This document shows positions 45,134 through 54,751 of a stretch of 64,000 nucleotides of DNA, one piece after another (positions within the stretch are counted from its first letter, which is position 1; every line of letters starts with the position of its first letter). Origin of the DNA: Sphingobacteriales bacterium. Its GTDB lineage: Bacteria > Bacteroidota > Bacteroidia > Chitinophagales > LD1. A model generated the notes under the pieces. That model did no database searches, was not told where the DNA came from, and saw only the letters and a list, made by a program, of their open reading frames with translations. The translations under genes were made by a program, and so were the position numbers. The stretch lies in the NCBI GenBank assembly GCA_018262795.1, contig JADFDM010000001.1, positions 124,001 to 188,000 of the forward strand, in the 5' to 3' direction.

Positions 45134-46711
45134 TTAGAACGGAGTCTCTTCTTCGTTGTTGAAATCTTCCGGTTTATGCTTGCGTTTGAAACCTTCGTTG
45201 GTATCATTGTCTGCATCTTCATTCATTTTGGATGGCATTCGCTTAAACTTGCGACTTTCTTTCCCCTCCTGTATTTCTAAGTAGGAACTGTCGGATCCTA
45301 TTTCATCCAGATTTTCAAACTTGGCAAACTTGCTGATAAAGCGAGTGCGAACGGTTTTTACGGGACCGTTTCGATGCTTGGCTATAATCACCTCTGCAAT
45401 ATCCTTGGTGCTTTGTCCATCAGTATCGGCATCAATACCATAGTATTCGCCCCGATATAGGAACACCACAATATCGGCATCTTGTTCAATGGCTCCGGAT
45501 TCGCGCAGGTCAGAGAGGATAGGTCTTTTATCGCCTCCTCTTGTTTCTACGGCTCGCGAGAGTTGCGAAAGAGCAATTACCGGAATGGATAATTCCTTGG
45601 CAAGCGCTTTTAATGATCGCGATATTTGACTGATTTCCTGTTCGCGATTACCACTTTTCCCATCTATGCTACCGCTCATTAATTGCAGGTAATCTATTAC
45701 CACCATCTGAATATCGTGCTGCTGTTTTAGTCTGCGGCATTTCGAGCGAAGCTCAAACACATTGATAGCAGGGGTGTCGTCAATGTAAATTGAGGCGTTT
45801 TTCAGATTGTCAATCTTGGAAGTTAGAATCTGATACTCATACTGCTCTAAGTTTCCTTTGCGTATTTTATCGGCAGGGATGTGTGTTTCCATAGAAATTA
45901 AACGCTGCACCAACTGAGCCGATGACATCTCTAAAGAAAAAAGAGCGACCGGCTTTTTATGGTCAACGGCTGCATTGCGAGCCAAAGCCAGCGTGAAAGC
46001 CGTTTTACCCATAGCCGGACGAGCTGCCACGATCACTAAATCTGATTTTTGCCAGCCACCGGTGGCGCGGTCGAGGTCAATGAAGCCGGAAGCCACTCCG
46101 TTTAGGTGGTCATCGTCATTGTTCATCCGCACTTCAAGCTCCCTCAACTCGGTCATCAGTAGAGAGGAAACATCTTCAGAGTTTCGCTTCAAGTTATTTT
46201 CAGCAATACTGAACAGATTCTTTTCTGCTTTATCCAATAGTTCAAATACATCAGTGGTATCCTCATAGGCCTCTTTGATAATTTCGGTAGAAGTGGAAAT
46301 GAGCGCTCGCTGAATTTGCTTTTCGGCAATAATGCGGGCGTGATACTCGGCATTGGCTGCCGAGCCGATTTTATTCGTGAGCTGTGCTACGAAAAAAGGG
46401 CCACCGGCAGCATCTAACTCTCCGTTCTTTTTTAACTGCTCTGTTACCGTGAGCAAGTCAATAGGAGCATGGGTTTGGTAAAGCATCCGAATGGCGCGCC
46501 ATATCCTTTGGTGGGCATCTACATAAAACGAATCTTCCTTTAGAATTTCTATCACTTCATTGATAGCAGCCTCTTCAATCATAATGGCTCCTAAAACAGC
46601 TTCCTCCAACTCTTTTACCTGTGGGGGTAGCTTTCCAAAATCTAACACGCTTGCTTCGCTGTGCGTTTTCCTTATCAGGGACTTCTTTACTATTTCTACG
46701 GGGTCGGCCAT
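45134..46711 (-). CDS. dnaB: Replicative DNA helicase
   Basis: A 525-residue hexameric helicase. N-terminal primase-interaction domain (~25-160; PPQVKELEEAVLGAIMIEEAAI). The RecA-like C-terminal domain has Walker A VAARPAMGKTAF, Walker B region MVVIDYLQLMSG, and SQLSRAVETRGGDKRPILSDLRESGAIEQDADIV-type motifs. The start at ATG 46711 (MADPVEIVKK) is chosen over an upstream extension with a less usual beginning. There is an acidic, charged C-terminal tail. No intein is present. Confidence 0.95.
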   Translation of the reverse strand: MADPVEIVKKSLIRKTHSEASVLDFGKLPPQVKELEEAVLGAIMIEEAAINEVIEILKEDSFYVDAHQRIWRAIRMLYQTHAPIDLLTVTEQLKKNGELDAAGGPFFVAQLTNKIGSAANAEYHARIIAEKQIQRALISTSTEIIKEAYEDTTDVFELLDKAEKNLFSIAENNLKRNSEDVSSLLMTELRELEVRMNNDDDHLNGVASGFIDLDRATGGWQKSDLVIVAARPAMGKTAFTLALARNAAVDHKKPVALFSLEMSSAQLVQRLISMETHIPADKIRKGNLEQYEYQILTSKIDNLKNASIYIDDTPAINVFELRSKCRRLKQQHDIQMVVIDYLQLMSGSIDGKSGNREQEISQISRSLKALAKELSIPVIALSQLSRAVETRGGDKRPILSDLRESGAIEQDADIVVFLYRGEYYGIDADTDGQSTKDIAEVIIAKHRNGPVKTVRTRFISKFAKFENLDEIGSDSSYLEIQEGKESRKFKRMPSKMNEDADNDTNEGFKRKHKPEDFNNEEETPF

Positions 46712-47617
46712 CTCGTCCTGCTCTTTTCTGGGGTGTTTTTTACAGAATATTTTTTCTTGTTGGGGGAGCAAAAATTCACTTTTGAAAATGGAATATGAAC
46801 TAATCCCTCCCTTTTATTTCTTCACGTTCCACAAACAGTTTCCCGCTACTTTTCCACAATTACAATTTCGGCTAAAAAAGTGGAAGTGCCAAGAGAGACT
46901 TTGCACAAGGGGAATGATGCGAGTATGATACTATACAGAAATAAGGGTTGCGTTTTAGCCTGCCTTGATACCGGTATGCCCGCCCAGGCCTGTCTTCGTT
47001 CAGTTTTGATGAGGGCTGGTTGCTGGCTGATAAGGTTGGAGGAGGTCAATTTTCAATCGTTAGAGATACCTTACTTTCATTTTAAATAGCAAACTATTGT
47101 GGGGATAAAGAAAGAACGTTGGGTTATGATGAATGGATATTGGAGATGATGCGGAAGAAATAGGAGATAAACAAGAATGGCAAGTCTGAAATAAGCTGTA
47201 ACCTTCCCAAAGCGATGAAAAGTCGGAGAAATAAAATTTTAGTTTATCCTCCGTTTCGGGAACCAATCGCACCTACCGCAGATTCTCTCTGAGCAGTAGA
47301 GCCTTTGCTATCAAAATGAGGTGTTTCTGCTAATCATTAATGATTTTTATTTTTCCCGTTTGCGGAGGGGAAATGGATAAATCCATTTGAAAAAAAACAG
47401 GGATCGTCATAGCCCACGGTTTAAACCGTGGGCTATGGAAACGATTCAATCAACGAAACCATTTTAATGGTTCTTAGCTATGTTTCGCAGGTGCAGGGGC
47501 TATCACATTTCATTTCAAATTAAAATTAGCTGCTTCGGGTTGTGAAAAGATGCAAAAGCATATACCTCCTTCTTAAACTATGCGTTAGCCTTTTGTGTTT
47601 TAATTAAAACAAAGGTT
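46712..47617. other. 906-bp gene-poor gap
   Basis: No frame shows coding character. The stretch ~46930-47060, on the minus strand, reads like a common intergenic phrase (short frame with ...RQAWAGIPVSRQAKTQP), probably a repeated non-coding element rather than a protein. REP-like palindromes follow at 47408-47472. A run of A/T-rich sequence precedes the orphan gene at 47618. Confidence 0.45.
47408..47472. repeat. REP-like palindrome pair
   Basis: A perfect 30-base palindrome (47408-47437; arms begin CATAGCCCACGGTTT) is followed 19 bases later by a second inverted repeat AACCATT-TT-AATGGTT (47457-47472). Such paired palindromes resemble REP/BIME elements mobilised by IS200-like RAYT transposases. 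No transposase is present here. Confidence 0.75.
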
Positions 47618-47986
47618 ATGAAAACCCATAAATCATCAAACGAGCAGTTATACCGGCAATGGAATACCAACATTCGTGATTATATTGGTGAACTGACTAA
47701 CATTGACAGCATTGCACTTCAATTTCAACAGCAAGTTTATGATATGCCTTTTTGGCAAAAACTGATGGAAATTCGCAATCAGATAGTGTGGCAAAAGAAA
47801 GTATTAAGTATGTTGTCGGCAGAGCTTGTTAGACAGTTGAAAGACATAAAAAACACTGGTATGAAATCTGTTACCATCGGTCAATTAATTGAACGCAGTA
47901 AAATGAATGAAAAGATATTGAAAGCCGAACAGGATGTTTTTTATCTGAAATATCAAGTCGGTCATGTTCTCTCCGAAGCCTCGTAA
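47618..47986 (+). CDS. Hypothetical protein, helical, no known family
   Basis: A 122-residue protein with no recognised domain. It is almost entirely helical and partly amphipathic (NIDSIALQFQQQVYDM, NQIVWQKKVLSMLSAELVRQL, IGQLIERSKMNEKILKAEQD), suggesting a coiled-coil or helical bundle; it has no signal peptide or membrane segment. Codon use and composition match neighbours and a strong terminator follows it, which supports a real gene. It sits alone between dnaB and the thiolase gene. Confidence 0.6.
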   Translation: MKTHKSSNEQLYRQWNTNIRDYIGELTNIDSIALQFQQQVYDMPFWQKLMEIRNQIVWQKKVLSMLSAELVRQLKDIKNTGMKSVTIGQLIERSKMNEKILKAEQDVFYLKYQVGHVLSEAS

Positions 47987-48010
47987 CCATGAGGCAGTTA
48001 GTGTGTCCTA

Positions 48011-48041
48011 AACCCGTGCAAACCTTGCGCGGGTTTTTTTT
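48011..48041 (+). terminator. Rho-independent terminator
   Basis: Eleven-bp stem AACCCGTGCAA / TTGCGCGGGTT (one T-G wobble), 3-base loop and eight T. Confidence 0.92.
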
Positions 48042-48238
48042 GTTCTAGAATGAATTGTGATTTTAGTTTTGCGACATCCTCTTATGTTTGTTCTACAAAT
48101 TCATAGATAGCCACCATAGGAAACAAGTTAAGAGTTTCCGTTTAATAGTCGCTGGCATCGGAGATGGATAGAAAGTTCAGATGAATCTGCAATAAAAAAA
48201 GACCATTATCAGCCATTGAAAAAGAAAAAACAGACTAT

Positions 48239-49447
48239 ATGAAAGAAGCTTTTGTTTTTGATTCTATCCGCACTCCGCGCGGTCGCGGTAAAAAAACGGG
48301 GTCACTACACGAGGTAAGACCCATAGACTTGTTAGCACAACTTTTTAGGGCCTTGCATAAACGCAACGGTGAGTTTGATACCTCTAAGGTGGATGATGTG
48401 GTGCTGGGTTGTGTGACTCCTATTGGAGAGCAGGGAGGTGATATTGCCAAGTTTGGTCATGCCATGGCCGGTTGGGATGAGTCGGTGCCCGGAATGCAAA
48501 TCAATCGTTTTTGTTCATCGGGATTAGAAGCTATTAATCTGGCCGCTATGAAAGTGCGCAGTGGATGGGAAAATATGATTGTAGCCGGTGGGGTGGAAAG
48601 CATGAGTCGCAATGCTATGGGCAGCGATGGTGGGGCTTGGTATCTGGATCCTCAGGTAAACTCAAAACTGGGTTTTATTCCGCAGGGTATTTCGGCCGAT
48701 CTGATTGCTACCATTGAGGGCTTTACTCGCGACACGGTAGATAATTTTGCCCTTCATTCTCATCGCAAAGCAGCGTATGCACGCAAGAATGGCTACTTCG
48801 ACAAATCTATTATTCCGATTACCGATCAAAACGGTCTGCTAATATTGGATCATGATGAAACGATTCGCGAAGATGCCAGTATAGAGGCGATGGCGAATTT
48901 AAATCCCTCGTTTGCCACTCCGGGAGAGTTTGGGTTTGATGCGGTGGCGATGCTCAAATATACTTCGGTTGAAAAGATAGACCATGTGCACACTCCCGGT
49001 AATTCATCGGGGATTGTAGATGGAGCGGCTCTTACTTTAGTCGGTTCTCAAGAAATGGGAAATCGCTTAGGGTTAAAAGCACGCGCGCGAATTGTTGTTG
49101 GATCAGCCACTTCTTCAGATCCTACCATTATGCTTACCGGTCCCGCATTCGCTGCCCGCAAAGCCCTCCATGTAGCAGGGATGAGCACTAAGGATATTGA
49201 TATATGGGAAATGAATGAGGCTTTTGCTTCGGCAGTTTTAAAGTTTCAGCGCGAAATGGACATCCATGATGAAGTGTTGAACGTAAACGGAGGTGCTATT
49301 GCTATGGGCCATCCGCTGGGAGCCACCGGAAGCATGTTACTGGGTACTGTATTAGATGAATTAGAGCGCAGTAATAAATCCACCGGATTAATAACGCTTT
49401 GTGTGGGTGGAGGTATGGGAGTAGCAACGATCATAGAGAGAGTGTAG
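48239..49447 (+). CDS. Acetyl-CoA C-acyltransferase (thiolase)
   Basis: A 402-residue thiolase, probably the beta-ketothiolase of fatty acid oxidation. The nucleophile is Cys92 in [13 protein letters not shown], with His358 in [14 protein letters not shown] and Cys388 in [12 protein letters not shown] completing the active site. It lies 63 bases before the multifunctional hydratase/dehydrogenase gene, so the two are likely the FadI/FadJ-like pair for the last three steps of the beta-oxidation cycle. No acyl-CoA dehydrogenase is in the window. Confidence 0.93.
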   Translation: MKEAFVFDSIRTPRGRGKKTGSLHEVRPIDLLAQLFRALHKRNGEFDTSKVDDVVLGCVTPIGEQGGDIAKFGHAMAGWDESVPGMQINRFCSSGLEAINLAAMKVRSGWENMIVAGGVESMSRNAMGSDGGAWYLDPQVNSKLGFIPQGISADLIATIEGFTRDTVDNFALHSHRKAAYARKNGYFDKSIIPITDQNGLLILDHDETIREDASIEAMANLNPSFATPGEFGFDAVAMLKYTSVEKIDHVHTPGNSSGIVDGAALTLVGSQEMGNRLGLKARARIVVGSATSSDPTIMLTGPAFAARKALHVAGMSTKDIDIWEMNEAFASAVLKFQREMDIHDEVLNVNGGAIAMGHPLGATGSMLLGTVLDELERSNKSTGLITLCVGGGMGVATIIERV

Positions 49448-49510
49448 AGCCAGTCTGATTTTTTAGCTTATCCGCATTCTGTTTTTATAAGACATTTTTA
49501 AAACCAAGTT

Positions 49511-51643
49511 ATGTCCATCAAATTTTCAAAAGACAGCAACAACATCGTCACCTTAACCTTTGACAATCCTGATAGATCGGTCAATCTGCTGAATCATGCT
49601 TTCGGAGAATCCTTTCGAGCCACGATGAAGCGGTTAAAGGATGAAAAAGATACTATCCGTGGAATTATTGTGGCCTCGGCTAAAGACAGCTTTTTTGCAG
49701 GGGCAGATATTGACGAAATGTTTAGCGAAACATCGGCACAGGAGTTCTTTGATCGGGCAGAAGAATTTAAGGCCGGGCTGCGGTATCTCGAAACGCAGGG
49801 AAAGCCGGTGGTTGCCTGTATCAACGGAAGTGCTTTAGGAGCCGGGTTTGAAATTGCATTGGCTTGTCACTATCGCCTTGCTTTTAATAATCCTAAAGCT
49901 CAGATTGGATTTCCGGAAGTGACTTTGGGTTTGCTGCCGGGAGCAGGAGGGGTCACTCGCATGGTTCGTTTGATAGGATTACAGCCGGCATTGACTTACT
50001 TGACGGAAGGCAGAAAAGTAGATCCGAAGACGGCCCTCAACGATCAGATCATTGATGAATTGGTAATGGATAAAACCACCTTGTTGGTAAAGGCACAAGA
50101 ATGGATTTTGAACAACCCCTCGGCTGCACAACCGTGGGACGAAAAGGGATATAAGATGCCGGGAGGCAGCCCCCTTCAACCAAAAGTGGCACAACTGCTG
50201 CCGATAGCTCCGGCCATGTTAGCCAAGAAAACTTACAATAACTACCCGGCTCCTTTAGCCATTATGAGTGCCGCAGTAGAAGGTGCTTTAGTAGATTTTG
50301 ATACCGCATCGAGAATTGAATCGCGATATTTTGTAGGGCTGGCAACAGGGAAAGTAGCCAAGAATATGATAAAGGTATTCTGGCAACAGTTGAACGCTAT
50401 TAATGCCGGTCACTCAAGACCTAAAACTGATGTAAAGGGCGATTTTAAAAAGGTAGGTGTGCTGGGAGCCGGAATGATGGGAAGTGCTATTGCTTATTGC
50501 AGCGCTCTCAGTGGAATAGAAACCGTGCTAAAGGATGTGAGCGAAGAAAGCGCAGCTAAAGGAAAGGCATACTCCGAAAAGCTGTTGCAAAAAAGAGTGA
50601 GCAAAGGAAAAATGACGAAGGAAAAAGCAGAGGAGGTGTTGAATCGTATTAAAGCCACCGGCACGGCTGCTGATTTGAAGAATTGTGATTTGATTATTGA
50701 AGCAGTGTTTGAAAATCGTGAGTTGAAGGCCGCGGTCACTAAAGAGGCTGAAGCGCAAATGGATCCAAGCGGAGTTTTTGCTTCTAACACTTCTACCTTG
50801 CCCATCTCCGGTTTAGCTGCGGCTTCCGTGCGCCCTGAAAACTTTATAGGCTTACATTTCTTTTCTCCTGCTGATAAAATGCCTTTGGTAGAAATAATAG
50901 TAGGCGAGAAGACGAATGATGAAACCTTAGCTCGCGCTTTCGACTTTGTGAAAGCGATTAAGAAAACACCGATTGTTGTGAATGACTCCCGAGGATTCTA
51001 CACTTCGAGAGTGTTTGCTACTTATGTGCTGGAAGGAATTGCTTTGCTTCAGGAAGGATGCCCCCCACGTGCCGTAGAAATGGCGGGGTTACAAGCCGGA
51101 ATGCCGGTTGGCCCTTTAGCACTTACCGATGAAGTGTCGCTGTCGCTAATTGCACACATCCGCGAGCAGACTGCCGAAGACTTGAAAGCAGAAGGCAAAA
51201 CGATCCCTCAAAATCATGCTTATGAAGTAGTGGAGAAGATGTTGGCGATGAACCGGGCCGGAAAAGCAGCCGGAGCCGGTTTTTATGAATATCCGAAAGA
51301 TGGGGGAAAGAAGTTTCTGTGGCCATCGCTGACCGAATATTTTCCGACTAAGGGCAATGTGAGTGAACAGGATATGATGGAGCGGATGATGTTTATTCAA
51401 GTGATTGAAACGGTTCGTTGCTTAGAAGAGAAAGTTTTGCGCAGCGTACCCGATGCTAATATTGGTTCCATTTTTGGTTGGGGTTTTGCCCCTTTTAAGG
51501 GAGGAACCCTGCAATATGTGAATGATTACGGCTTCGCTGAATTTATAGCAAGAGCAAAAGAATTACAGTTACAATACGGAGAGCGTTTTGCGGTACCTGC
51601 ATTGTTGCCGCAGATGGCTAAAGAGGGTAAAACTTTTGAGTAG
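49511..51643 (+). CDS. Enoyl-CoA hydratase / 3-hydroxyacyl-CoA dehydrogenase (FadJ-like)
   Basis: A 710-residue bifunctional enzyme. Residues ~1-190 are a crotonase domain (INGSALGAGFEIALA; catalytic Glu region PEVTLGLLPGAGGVTRMV). Then comes an NAD-binding domain (~313-495; KVGVLGAGMMGSAIAY, with LIIEAVFE) and a 3-hydroxyacyl-CoA dehydrogenase C-terminal domain (~500-700). The dehydrogenase His is in FIGLHFFSPADKMPLVEI. It follows the thiolase gene and both probably act as one complex in beta-oxidation. Confidence 0.95.
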   Translation: MSIKFSKDSNNIVTLTFDNPDRSVNLLNHAFGESFRATMKRLKDEKDTIRGIIVASAKDSFFAGADIDEMFSETSAQEFFDRAEEFKAGLRYLETQGKPVVACINGSALGAGFEIALACHYRLAFNNPKAQIGFPEVTLGLLPGAGGVTRMVRLIGLQPALTYLTEGRKVDPKTALNDQIIDELVMDKTTLLVKAQEWILNNPSAAQPWDEKGYKMPGGSPLQPKVAQLLPIAPAMLAKKTYNNYPAPLAIMSAAVEGALVDFDTASRIESRYFVGLATGKVAKNMIKVFWQQLNAINAGHSRPKTDVKGDFKKVGVLGAGMMGSAIAYCSALSGIETVLKDVSEESAAKGKAYSEKLLQKRVSKGKMTKEKAEEVLNRIKATGTAADLKNCDLIIEAVFENRELKAAVTKEAEAQMDPSGVFASNTSTLPISGLAAASVRPENFIGLHFFSPADKMPLVEIIVGEKTNDETLARAFDFVKAIKKTPIVVNDSRGFYTSRVFATYVLEGIALLQEGCPPRAVEMAGLQAGMPVGPLALTDEVSLSLIAHIREQTAEDLKAEGKTIPQNHAYEVVEKMLAMNRAGKAAGAGFYEYPKDGGKKFLWPSLTEYFPTKGNVSEQDMMERMMFIQVIETVRCLEEKVLRSVPDANIGSIFGWGFAPFKGGTLQYVNDYGFAEFIARAKELQLQYGERFAVPALLPQMAKEGKTFE

Positions 51644-51903
51644 TTCTTTATTAAGCAGAAACCGCAAGTTTTGATTCCTGTCTGTTTTATTCAATTTCTA
51701 TCTGTGTGTTTGTAAAACAGTTTAAGCAACAAGCCAAACTAACTCGCCAAATAGCTTGTAATAAATCCGAATTTAAAACTGAGTGGTACATCCTTGAAAC
51801 GGTGTTTAAACAAATAAATACTGCTATTTCATAGGTATTTACGAACAATTACTGTAGTCTTGAACGCGATCCATCTTTCCTCAAAGAAATCTGTTTTAGT
51901 TTA

Positions 51904-52419
51904 ATGTTTAGAAATGTTGCGCTGGCGTGTATAGCCCTTTTATCGTTACTATCAACTGCCGGTGCGCAGGATCAATTCTGTCAAGTCTGGTATTCTCACG
52001 AAAGAACTTCAAAGATTCAGATTTACAGAGCTGCTGATGGCAAATACTACGGAAAGATTGTGTGGCTGCGCGATGGCATTGTGAACGGCAAGCCCTTGCT
52101 CGATACTAAAAATCCCGATGCCTCGAAAAGAAACCACACTTTGTTGGGGTTGCAGATTATTGCGGGATTGGAAAAAAAATCGGAAAATGAAATAGTAGGA
52201 GGGAAGATATACGACCCTACCCATGGAAACTATTATAGCTGTAAAATGACTATTAAAGTTCACGGTCAGTTAGAACTAAGAGGCTATATTCTTGGGATGC
52301 CATTTCTGGGAAGAACTACCACTTGGTATTTAATGGAAGACGAAAAGCCGAAAGAACACAAACTCATTAGCCCCCCCTCCACTACCACTTACGAAACTGA
52401 TTCACGAAAAGATCTTTAA
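51904..52419 (+). CDS. DUF2147 family secreted protein
   Basis: A 171-residue protein with a signal peptide (cleavage about residue 21, AGAQ). It belongs to DUF2147: KIQIYRAADGKYYGKIVWLRDG, then ASKRNHTLLGLQIIAGL, DPTHGNYYSCKMTI and GRTTTWYL, a small lipocalin-like beta-barrel. In other species members can be linked to lipid or envelope proteins; no function is proved. It starts 260 bases after the FadJ-like gene (a stretch with no coding features) and ends 11 bases before a desaturase gene, which suggests an operon. Confidence 0.85.
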   Translation: MFRNVALACIALLSLLSTAGAQDQFCQVWYSHERTSKIQIYRAADGKYYGKIVWLRDGIVNGKPLLDTKNPDASKRNHTLLGLQIIAGLEKKSENEIVGGKIYDPTHGNYYSCKMTIKVHGQLELRGYILGMPFLGRTTTWYLMEDEKPKEHKLISPPSTTTYETDSRKDL

Positions 52420-52430
52420 CTAATTGTTGC

Positions 52431-53642
52431 ATGACCTACTTTAGCCAAGCCTTGAATGAGGCAGCCGAAGGAACTACTATTTCCTTGCGCCTTAAATACT
52501 TTTTCATTTTAGTTATTTCATCGGTTTTTCTACTTCCGATTCCGTGGTTGATAGCGATTATTGCTATCACCATGCTTTGGTACGGATTGATTGGATGGAC
52601 TTATAAAACTGCTCCCGCACAATGGTTCGCTGCAAAAGTAAATGCCTTAGCTCTCCGCCTTGGTCGCGTTATGTTGAAGGATGAGCGGAACAGCCCTTAC
52701 CTTATCTCTCTTTTCGGAATCGGCATTTTTACTCCCGTTATGTTTGTACTCTCTTATTGGTATCAATCGCAACAGCCGCAACTGAATTGGTGGGCAGTGT
52801 TGGCTTATCACGTGGTCACTTACGGCCCTTACTTTACTTTCTTTTCGCAGATTGCTACTTTGATTCATAAAGAAGGGCACGAGCCGAAGGGTTTTTTTAA
52901 GAAGCCATTCTCTTTCCTCAACAAATTCTTTGGGCACTTCATGGTTTTCTTTTACGGCCATGTTCCCGAAGGCTATCCGATGGGGCACATGCGCATTCAT
53001 CATAAACACGATAATGCTCCCGATGATGTTACTTCTACCGTGTTTTATGATCGCACGCAAGCCGCGCGTTTCATGATCTATCTGTTTGAGTTTATGTTGT
53101 TCTGGACGGGTATTTCCATTGCTTACGATCATTACAAAAGGAATCATATAAAGGAACTTAGGAAGATGCTGATGGGGATGTTTTTCTATTACGGGTTTAT
53201 TGCGGTAGTCATGTATTTCAACTTTTGGTTTGGCTTTGCTTATCTGCTTTTACCTCATTTATCGGCCATTATTTTTCTTGCAGTGATCAATTATGTGTGG
53301 CACGCTTGGACGGACCCCAACGAGCCTAAAAATATTTACAAGAACAGTGTTACCGTTTTAAGAGGGCAGTACAATGTTTATAATGAGGACTACCATGTAG
53401 AGCATCACAAACGTCCGCAAACACATTGGGAGGAGTACCCCTTGAATTACGAGAAGCACCTCAAGGAATACGCTTCTAATCGAGCCATTATTTTTGAAGA
53501 TACGCAAGCCTTTGAAATATTTTTCTGGCTGATGTTCGGCTCTTATGAAAAGATGGCCGATCACCTGCTCGACTTGAATAAGGATATGAGTAAGGAAGAT
53601 AAAATTGCTTTGTTGAAGGAGCGCTTACAGCCTATAAGGTAA
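52431..53642 (+). CDS. Membrane-bound fatty acid desaturase family protein
   Basis: A 403-residue membrane protein with several hydrophobic segments and the three histidine clusters of membrane di-iron enzymes: HKEGHE (~146-151), HMRIHHKHDN (~184-193) and HVEHH (~322-326). These enzymes put double bonds or hydroxyls into acyl chains. It is in a likely operon with the DUF2147 gene, downstream of beta-oxidation genes, which supports lipid metabolism. Exact regiospecificity is not deducible. Confidence 0.88.
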   Translation: MTYFSQALNEAAEGTTISLRLKYFFILVISSVFLLPIPWLIAIIAITMLWYGLIGWTYKTAPAQWFAAKVNALALRLGRVMLKDERNSPYLISLFGIGIFTPVMFVLSYWYQSQQPQLNWWAVLAYHVVTYGPYFTFFSQIATLIHKEGHEPKGFFKKPFSFLNKFFGHFMVFFYGHVPEGYPMGHMRIHHKHDNAPDDVTSTVFYDRTQAARFMIYLFEFMLFWTGISIAYDHYKRNHIKELRKMLMGMFFYYGFIAVVMYFNFWFGFAYLLLPHLSAIIFLAVINYVWHAWTDPNEPKNIYKNSVTVLRGQYNVYNEDYHVEHHKRPQTHWEEYPLNYEKHLKEYASNRAIIFEDTQAFEIFFWLMFGSYEKMADHLLDLNKDMSKEDKIALLKERLQPIR

Positions 53643-53661
53643 GGTGCGCCATCTCTCTTTC

Positions 53662-54696
53662 TTATAAGTTTGAATTTATCAGCACAGTCAGCCTATCTTT
53701 CTCAATAGCCAACTCGCTCAAGGTAGCTCCGTGAATTGCCGGAGCCTTTAACCCTGCTAGGAGAAGATGTTCGGTGGTGAAGATTCTCGCTTCATCCCAC
53801 CGCTTCTCTTGTATAAAACTATTCAGCGTGGCGACACCGCCTTCTACCACCATTGAGAGAATATTTCTTTGGTAAAGTTCATGCATGATTTGAGGAAGCA
53901 CCGGCTCGCTAAAATCAATCTTTATGTATTCGGTAGTTGCGTTTTTACTTGTTCTGTCCCGATTGAATACAAGAGTAGGTGCAGATGAGTTGAATATTTT
54001 TTTAGAAGCAGGGAGCGTTAGTTGGCGGTCAATAGTTACTCTCAGCGGGTTTTTACCCGCCCAAAGCCTTGCGGTTAATTCGGGATCATCGGCTACCACC
54101 GTATTGCTGCCCACCATAATAGCCGGCTCTTCGGTGCGCCATTTGTGCACTAACTTTTTTGACGATTCATTAGTGAGCCAATAGGGCTGTGGCGTGGCAG
54201 GAGCCAGAAAGCCATCTTTACTTTGCGCCCATTTTAAAATGATATAAGGCCGGTGTTGTGTATGAAACGTTAGGAACCTTCGATTCAAAAAATCAGCCTT
54301 CGGTTTTAAAATCTCGGTCACTACTTCCACCCCATTTTCTCTAAGCAACTGAATCCCCTTGCCTGCCACTTTGGGGTTGGGGTCATAGCTGCCTATCACT
54401 ACTTTCTGAATATTCTTTGAAACAATTAGGCGAGCGCAAGGCGGTGTTTTGCCAAAGTGAGCGCAGGGTTCTAAGTTCACATAAAGGGTGGCATTCTTCA
54501 ACAAACTTTCATCCCTCACCGCGTTTATCGCATTCACTTCGGCATGAGGAGTTCCGTATTGTTGGTGGTAGCCTTCGCCTATTATTTTGCCCTCATGCAC
54601 AATCACGCAACCCACCATTGGGTTAGGCGCTACATTTCCCAAACCCTGCAAAGCAAGATCGAGGCAGCGCTGCATATATTGTTCATCGCGATTCAT
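53662..54696 (-). CDS. ribD: Bifunctional riboflavin biosynthesis deaminase/reductase
   Basis: A 344-residue enzyme carrying out steps two and three of riboflavin synthesis. The N-terminal zinc deaminase has HAEVNAI (His51, Glu53) and LEPCAHFGKTPPCARL (Cys78, Cys87). The C-terminal reductase domain includes ILKWAQSKDGFLAP, EEPAIMVGSNTVVADDPELTAR and VVEGGVATLNSF. The start ATG 54696 (MNRDEQYMQRC) is the conventional one. It is divergent from prmC. Confidence 0.95.
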   Translation of the reverse strand: MNRDEQYMQRCLDLALQGLGNVAPNPMVGCVIVHEGKIIGEGYHQQYGTPHAEVNAINAVRDESLLKNATLYVNLEPCAHFGKTPPCARLIVSKNIQKVVIGSYDPNPKVAGKGIQLLRENGVEVVTEILKPKADFLNRRFLTFHTQHRPYIILKWAQSKDGFLAPATPQPYWLTNESSKKLVHKWRTEEPAIMVGSNTVVADDPELTARLWAGKNPLRVTIDRQLTLPASKKIFNSSAPTLVFNRDRTSKNATTEYIKIDFSEPVLPQIMHELYQRNILSMVVEGGVATLNSFIQEKRWDEARIFTTEHLLLAGLKAPAIHGATLSELAIEKDRLTVLINSNL

Positions 54697-54739
54697 GGGC
54701 AACGAAAATAGAAATTCCACCCCGCTGATTTTGTAACCT

Positions 54740-54747
54740 TATTTTTG
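54740..54747 (+). promoter_or_regulatory. Putative -7 box of prmC
   Basis: TATTTTTG is an exact TAnnTTTG match ending four bases before the prmC ATG at 54752, so the transcript would begin at or inside the start codon region if used. The -33 element is not clear. Confidence 0.4.
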
Positions 54748-54751
54748 AGCG

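Noticed and set aside
46846-47089. Short frames on both strands after dnaB
   Set aside because: They overlap each other on opposite strands and read like a common intergenic phrase rather than a conserved protein.
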